The notes beneath the pieces were generated by a model. The model saw nothing but the letters and a program-made list of their open reading frames with translations, was not told the DNA's origin and did no database searches. A stretch of DNA of 9,644 nucleotides from Alphaproteobacteria bacterium (GTDB lineage: Bacteria > Pseudomonadota > Alphaproteobacteria > Micavibrionales > Micavibrionaceae), in the NCBI GenBank assembly GCA_016763095.1, contig JAESUK010000103.1:1-9644 (forward strand), written 5' to 3'. Numbering within the stretch: position 1 is the first letter of the stretch; each line of letters opens with the position of its first letter. The translations under genes and the position numbers were made by a program. Shown here piece after piece: positions 6,594-9,644 of the stretch.

Positions 6594-6855
6594 TTAAACG
6601 GTTAAATCGAGAAGGGATCCGCGCTCAGTTTGTCCTTGGGAGATAAGTAGTTTTGCGTCTTGTGCAAAGTTATCTTGTTTTTTGAGGTGCGTTTGACTGG
6701 GCTGCAGGTTCGTCAGGTTGGCGTGTTTCATTTAAACGTTCTGCGCGGCCAGAGTTTCTTTCTTGCGCAAGAAATGGCTGTGCATTTGGGTTTCTCACCT
6801 GTGCACTTTGAACGTTTTGTTGTTGAACTTGATATGCGCTAACCGATCCTAGCAT
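6594..6855 (-). pseudogene. Small Gln/Asn-rich protein gene, apparently frameshifted
   Basis: From the ATG at 6855 the minus frame encodes 61 residues, opening MLGSVSAYQVQQQNVQS and rich in Gln, Asn and Arg, and stopping at 6672-6670. Removing one A from the A6 run (forward T6 at 6678-6683) continues it without a stop as ...APQKQDNFAQDAKLL through ISQGQTERGSLLDLTV to a TAA at 6596-6594, about 86 residues in total. The second part looks like a natural C-terminus. No confident family; there is no signal peptide or membrane helix. Weak GTGGGA stands 9 nt before the ATG. It could be a true frameshift mutation, a read error in the homopolymer, or just a 61-residue protein. It is divergent from the DUF2336 gene and convergent with amn. 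Confidence 0.45.
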
Positions 6856-7176
6856 GTTTAATGTCCCACTTGTTTTATATTTGCCCTCTTTATATCATAC
6901 TAAGATAAAGTTAATAAAGCGTTTCCCCTATGTTTTTATAGACTTACGAACAATTTTCCTAAAATTCTTCGAAAATTTTAAATAAATTTGATATTATTAA
7001 CTTTGTAGTAAGACTTATCCTGTTAAATAGTCTTCGATGTTAACCACTCCTATCAGGTTGGCGTTCTAAATACGGTCTTGGCGGGCCGTCATATAAGAAA
7101 AAAAGAGTGTGCTGTGTATTTAGGTTTAATTTTGTACCTGCTTTTGGGTGCATGAAAATAATATTGGTGAAGAATA
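6856..7176. other. 321-bp AT-rich divergent intergenic region
   Basis: This region separates the small frameshifted gene (minus) from the DUF2336 gene (plus). It holds two inverted repeats: TAAAATT (6960-6966) with AATTTTA (6974-6980), and AAGACT (7010-7015) with AGTCTT (7029-7034). A more GC-rich patch (7041-7090) contains AACC/GGTT and ACGG/CCGT pairs. I find no convincing plus promoter; a weak minus arrangement (TTTATT, 18 nt, TATAAA) could serve the small gene. No RNA gene or credible ORF is seen. Confidence 0.6.
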
Positions 7177-8325
7177 ATGGATATCGGACTACTTGAAAAA
7201 TCACATCATATGAAACCACTTCTTGTGAAGTTGTATGACACACACCATGTGTGCCACCTTGATGGTAAAACAGGATCAATTGCACGTTCTGAATTAAGCA
7301 ATGTTGTATCAGAGCTTTTGAACGTTTCTGTTGAAGATCGTGAGAGAGAACTGGTTGCAGATATTCTACTGGCTTTGATCCAGCAAGCAGAAGTAGAGCT
7401 TCGTCAAGCTTTGGCGGAAAAACTCTCAACTATGAAGAATGTTCCATCACGACTGATTTTGAATTTGGCATATGATGAAATTGAAGTCGCTGAGAGTGTC
7501 TTGAGACTTAGCCCTGTATTGGAATCTTTAGATTTAATGTACATCTTGCAGTGTAAATCTCCTGAATATTGGAGAGCGATAGCCGCGCGTGAGAGTTTGG
7601 CTGAGATCATTATTGATGAGTTGTCTGTTCTTAAAGATGATCGTACACATGTGATATTAGCGGGGAATGAAAATCTAGTCTTATCTGAGAGCGCATTGAA
7701 CAATCTTTTCGAAAGTGCGTCGCGTTCAAAATCTGTGGCTATGCCGTTTATTGCACGCTCTGATATTCCAAAAGAACTTGTGAAGAAACTATACAGAGCT
7801 GTTGGTGACGAATTGAAAATGGTCATTCAAGAGAAGTATGGTGTTGTCGGTGAAGTCATTTCTTCTGAGATTGATGCTATTGTAACTGATAAGTTTGGAA
7901 AAGCGGGGGTACACCCTTATCTTCCTTCAGAAGAGTTGATAGCGTCTGAATATGCTAAATCTCAAATTCGGACAGAACGACAAAGCCAGATTAAATCGCT
8001 TTCTCTCCAAGAGATGCGCTATGTACTGAAATTGAAAAAGTACAAAATGTTTGTTGCGAAGTTCGCCGTGTTTATGGGGATTACTGGAGTAGATGCTGTT
8101 GAAATTTTATCCCAACAATATGGACATGGTCTCGCTGTTTTGTGCAGAGCACATAGTGTTGATAGAAATGAATTTATAAAATTCTTCCTTTTGACAGATC
8201 CTATACGGTCACGCGAATATGCAATGAAGGGCGTTACGTTGAACCGTGCTCTTGCATATTACGATCGCCTAAGTGCAGATCTCGCAAGGGATTTATACGT
8301 CAAAAACTTTTTATCAAATAACTAG
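7177..8325 (+). CDS. DUF2336 domain protein, function unknown
   Basis: 382 residues, largely helical, cytoplasmic by appearance (no signal peptide or membrane helix). Residues about 50-330 fit the alphaproteobacterial DUF2336 pattern, with HEAT-like helix pairs. Landmarks are RQALAEKLSTMKNVPSRLI (76-94), LAYDEIEVAESVLRLSPVLES (97-117), a helix with AIAARESLAE (134-143), and a segment with NLVLSESALNNLF (166-178) leading to FIARSDIPKELVKKLY (191-206). The function of this family is not established; the repeats suggest a protein-interaction scaffold. The ATG at 7177 is preceded by GGTGA about 8 nt upstream, a good Shine-Dalgarno, unlike mtaB, ftsY and amn. The gene stands alone on its strand and converges on pgk with 16 bp between stop codons. 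Confidence 0.75.
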   Translation: MDIGLLEKSHHMKPLLVKLYDTHHVCHLDGKTGSIARSELSNVVSELLNVSVEDRERELVADILLALIQQAEVELRQALAEKLSTMKNVPSRLILNLAYDEIEVAESVLRLSPVLESLDLMYILQCKSPEYWRAIAARESLAEIIIDELSVLKDDRTHVILAGNENLVLSESALNNLFESASRSKSVAMPFIARSDIPKELVKKLYRAVGDELKMVIQEKYGVVGEVISSEIDAIVTDKFGKAGVHPYLPSEELIASEYAKSQIRTERQSQIKSLSLQEMRYVLKLKKYKMFVAKFAVFMGITGVDAVEILSQQYGHGLAVLCRAHSVDRNEFIKFFLLTDPIRSREYAMKGVTLNRALAYYDRLSADLARDLYVKNFLSNN

Positions 8326-8341
8326 ATTATAAATAGGTGGT

Positions 8342-9496
8342 TTACGAAGAAAGAGCTTTCACACCGGGAAGCTCTTTTCCTTCTAGCCATTCCAGAAAAG
8401 CCCCTCCTGCGCTAGACAGATATGTAAGGTCGTTTTTTACGCCTGCATGTGCCATGGCAGAGACTGTGTCTCCACCACCAGCCACAGATATAATTTCAGA
8501 GTGCTTTGTTTTTTCGGCAACATATTTTGCTATTTTCACTGTCGCAATATCAAAAGGTTCTATTTCAAATGCACCCATTGGACCATTCCATACAATTGTT
8601 TTTGATTTATCAATGACTGACTTGATGTGTTCGATGCTGTCTGGGCCAATATCGAGTGCCATCTTTCCTCGTGGCACGGCGGAGATAGAAACAATCTCAT
8701 GCGGGGCGTTGGATTCAAATTTTTCAGCAACGGCAAAATCGGTTGGAAGTACGATGGTGCAGTTTTCTTTCACGGCATTTTCCATGATGGTTCTTGCTGT
8801 TTCTAACATATCATTCTCGCACAGAGATTTTCCAACATCGTAGCCTTGTGCACAAATGAATGTATTTGCCATGCCTCCGCCTAGGACAAGGTAATCGACC
8901 TTTTTGATGAGATTATTGAGTAAATCAAGCTTGGAAGAGATTTTCGCGCCCCCAACAAGGGCAGTAACAGGTCTTTGTGGCGTTTCTAACGCCTTATTAA
9001 GCGCTTTCAGCTCTTGATTCATTAGATGCCCCGCAAACGCGGGAAGTTTGTGTGCAATGGCTTCTGTGGAGGCATGTGCACGATGGGACACAGAAAAGGC
9101 ATCGTTGATGTATATATCCGCTTGATCAGCCCAACTTTGTGCTAATGCATTGTCATTTTTCTCTTCTCCAGCGTTAAAGCGCGTGTTTTCAAGAAGCGTG
9201 ATCTTTGCTGTGGTTTCTTTAAAGCTTACATGATGTTTCCATGTTGTTGAGAGTAGGGCGGGAAGAAAAGACAGTGAATATTCCATGTCTTCTTGTCCCT
9301 TTGGACGACCAAAATGAGATAGAATTATAATGTTCGCGCCTTTTGATATAAGTGTGTCAATGGTTGGCTTTAAACGCTCGATGCGGGTCATGTCCGTGAC
9401 TTTTCCGTCTTTGGTCGGAACATTTAAATCTGCACGAAGTAAAACGCTCTTTCCTTGGATATCAGGTAGATCATCAAGTGTTTTATAGTTCGTCAT
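8342..9496 (-). CDS. pgk: Phosphoglycerate kinase
   Basis: Pgk interconverts 1,3-bisphosphoglycerate plus ADP and 3-phosphoglycerate plus ATP in glycolysis and gluconeogenesis. The 384 residues (family about 390-400) carry the substrate-binding RADLNVP (21-27), LSHFGRPKG (59-67), ENTRFN (103-108) and DAFSVSHRAHAS (132-143). The nucleotide side has GGAKISSKLDLL (182-193), GGGMANTF (206-213), WNGPMGAFE (303-311), GGGDT (340-344) and SSAGGAFLE (361-369). All key motifs are intact. AAGG stands 7 nt before the ATG. The start overlaps the stop of the upstream iminopeptidase gene (ATGA), so translation may be coupled. The gap and fba genes that often flank pgk are not seen here. Its last codons form a hairpin shared with the convergent DUF2336 gene. 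Confidence 0.97.
   Translation of the reverse strand: MTNYKTLDDLPDIQGKSVLLRADLNVPTKDGKVTDMTRIERLKPTIDTLISKGANIIILSHFGRPKGQEDMEYSLSFLPALLSTTWKHHVSFKETTAKITLLENTRFNAGEEKNDNALAQSWADQADIYINDAFSVSHRAHASTEAIAHKLPAFAGHLMNQELKALNKALETPQRPVTALVGGAKISSKLDLLNNLIKKVDYLVLGGGMANTFICAQGYDVGKSLCENDMLETARTIMENAVKENCTIVLPTDFAVAEKFESNAPHEIVSISAVPRGKMALDIGPDSIEHIKSVIDKSKTIVWNGPMGAFEIEPFDIATVKIAKYVAEKTKHSEIISVAGGGDTVSAMAHAGVKNDLTYLSSAGGAFLEWLEGKELPGVKALSS
8350..8378. terminator. Hairpin at convergent gene ends, possible bidirectional terminator
   Basis: AAAGAGCTT (8350-8358) and AAGCTCTTT (8369-8377) form a perfect 9-bp stem with a 10-nt loop. On plus it ends in TTTT, 24 bp beyond the DUF2336 stop; on minus it is followed by TTCTT. 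It lies inside the pgk coding sequence, covering codons for its last eight to ten residues. Confidence 0.5.
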
Positions 9497-9644
9497 AGTA
9501 TGGCCTTCATGTTGTTTGTGGCTTCTATAATGCGTTTTTGAATTGGAAATTTGTTGGCCGTGTGCCCGCCATTTGGAACGATAACGTAATCTGCCTCAGG
9601 CCATGCTTTGTGAAGTTTGTATGCTGTTTGTATTGGGCATATCA
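9493..9644 (-). CDS. Proline iminopeptidase-like alpha/beta hydrolase (C-terminal end)
   Basis: The minus frame from 9642 to the TGA at 9495-9493 encodes 49 residues, starting ICPIQTAYKLHKAWPEADY and then VIVPNGGHTANKF. This matches the end of proline iminopeptidases (CP--A--LHKAWPEA-L-IVP-AGHS), cytoplasmic serine peptidases that release N-terminal proline. The His in GGHTA would be the catalytic histidine; the nucleophile and acid lie outside the window. The tail IIEATNNMKAIL fits the family's terminal helix. The stop overlaps the pgk start by 4 bp. Another alpha/beta hydrolase is possible because only the last sixth or so is seen. Confidence 0.7.
   Translation of the reverse strand, partial: ICPIQTAYKLHKAWPEADYVIVPNGGHTANKFPIQKRIIEATNNMKAIL

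Noticed and set aside
6660..6842. Plus ORF of 60 codons after amn
   Set aside because: It is antisense to the Gln/Asn-rich small gene and has no ribosome binding site or family resemblance.
7152..7196. Upstream ORF of 14 codons overlapping the DUF2336 start
   Set aside because: GGGTG is only one base before its ATG, too close for ribosome binding, and the ORF is short enough to be chance.
1..9644. A defence system, mobile element or CRISPR array
   Set aside because: No transposase, integrase, nuclease, toxin-antitoxin pair or regularly spaced repeats could be seen on either strand.

Overview
The window reads as chromosomal housekeeping DNA of an alphaproteobacterium with moderate-to-low GC (about 40-45% by eye). 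The evidence is the ffh-rpsP pairing, the mtaB-ftsY pairing, the alphaproteobacterial style of Ffh (LTRVDGD at the G4 position and a Gly/Met/Pro-rich tail) and a DUF2336 protein, a family found mainly in this class. The order within the class cannot be fixed from this stretch.

Layout. Positions 1-1731 (minus) hold the start of rpsP and the complete ffh. Upstream of ffh lies a 169-bp leader (1732-1900) with a promoter-like sequence, two hairpins and a strong intrinsic terminator placed before the ffh start. Next, still on minus, is a 64-codon gene for a one-helix membrane protein with a near-consensus promoter. A divergent intergenic region follows, containing a perfect 14-bp palindrome. Then come three plus-strand genes: mtaB (tRNA t6A methylthiotransferase), ftsY (SRP receptor) and amn (AMP nucleosidase). 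None of the three has a visible Shine-Dalgarno sequence, and each has a -10-like hexamer 6-8 nt before its ATG, which suggests leaderless mRNAs.

A long interrupted inverted repeat (6461-6566) overlaps the amn stop codon. Opposite it, on minus, is a small Gln/Asn-rich gene that appears split by a single-base frameshift in a run of six A. A 321-bp AT-rich gap leads to a DUF2336 gene on plus. This converges on pgk (minus), with a hairpin that can serve as a shared terminator lying inside the last codons of pgk. pgk overlaps by 4 bp the end of a proline iminopeptidase-like gene that runs off the right edge.

Functionally, ffh and ftsY are the two GTPases of co-translational membrane targeting, and rpsP and mtaB also serve translation. 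amn (purine salvage) and pgk (glycolysis/gluconeogenesis) are central metabolism. I see no mobile element with a transposase, no CRISPR array, no tRNA or rRNA and no defence or biosynthetic cluster. The points most worth checking are the structured leader before ffh, the amn-end inverted repeat, the frameshifted small gene and the leaderless trio.
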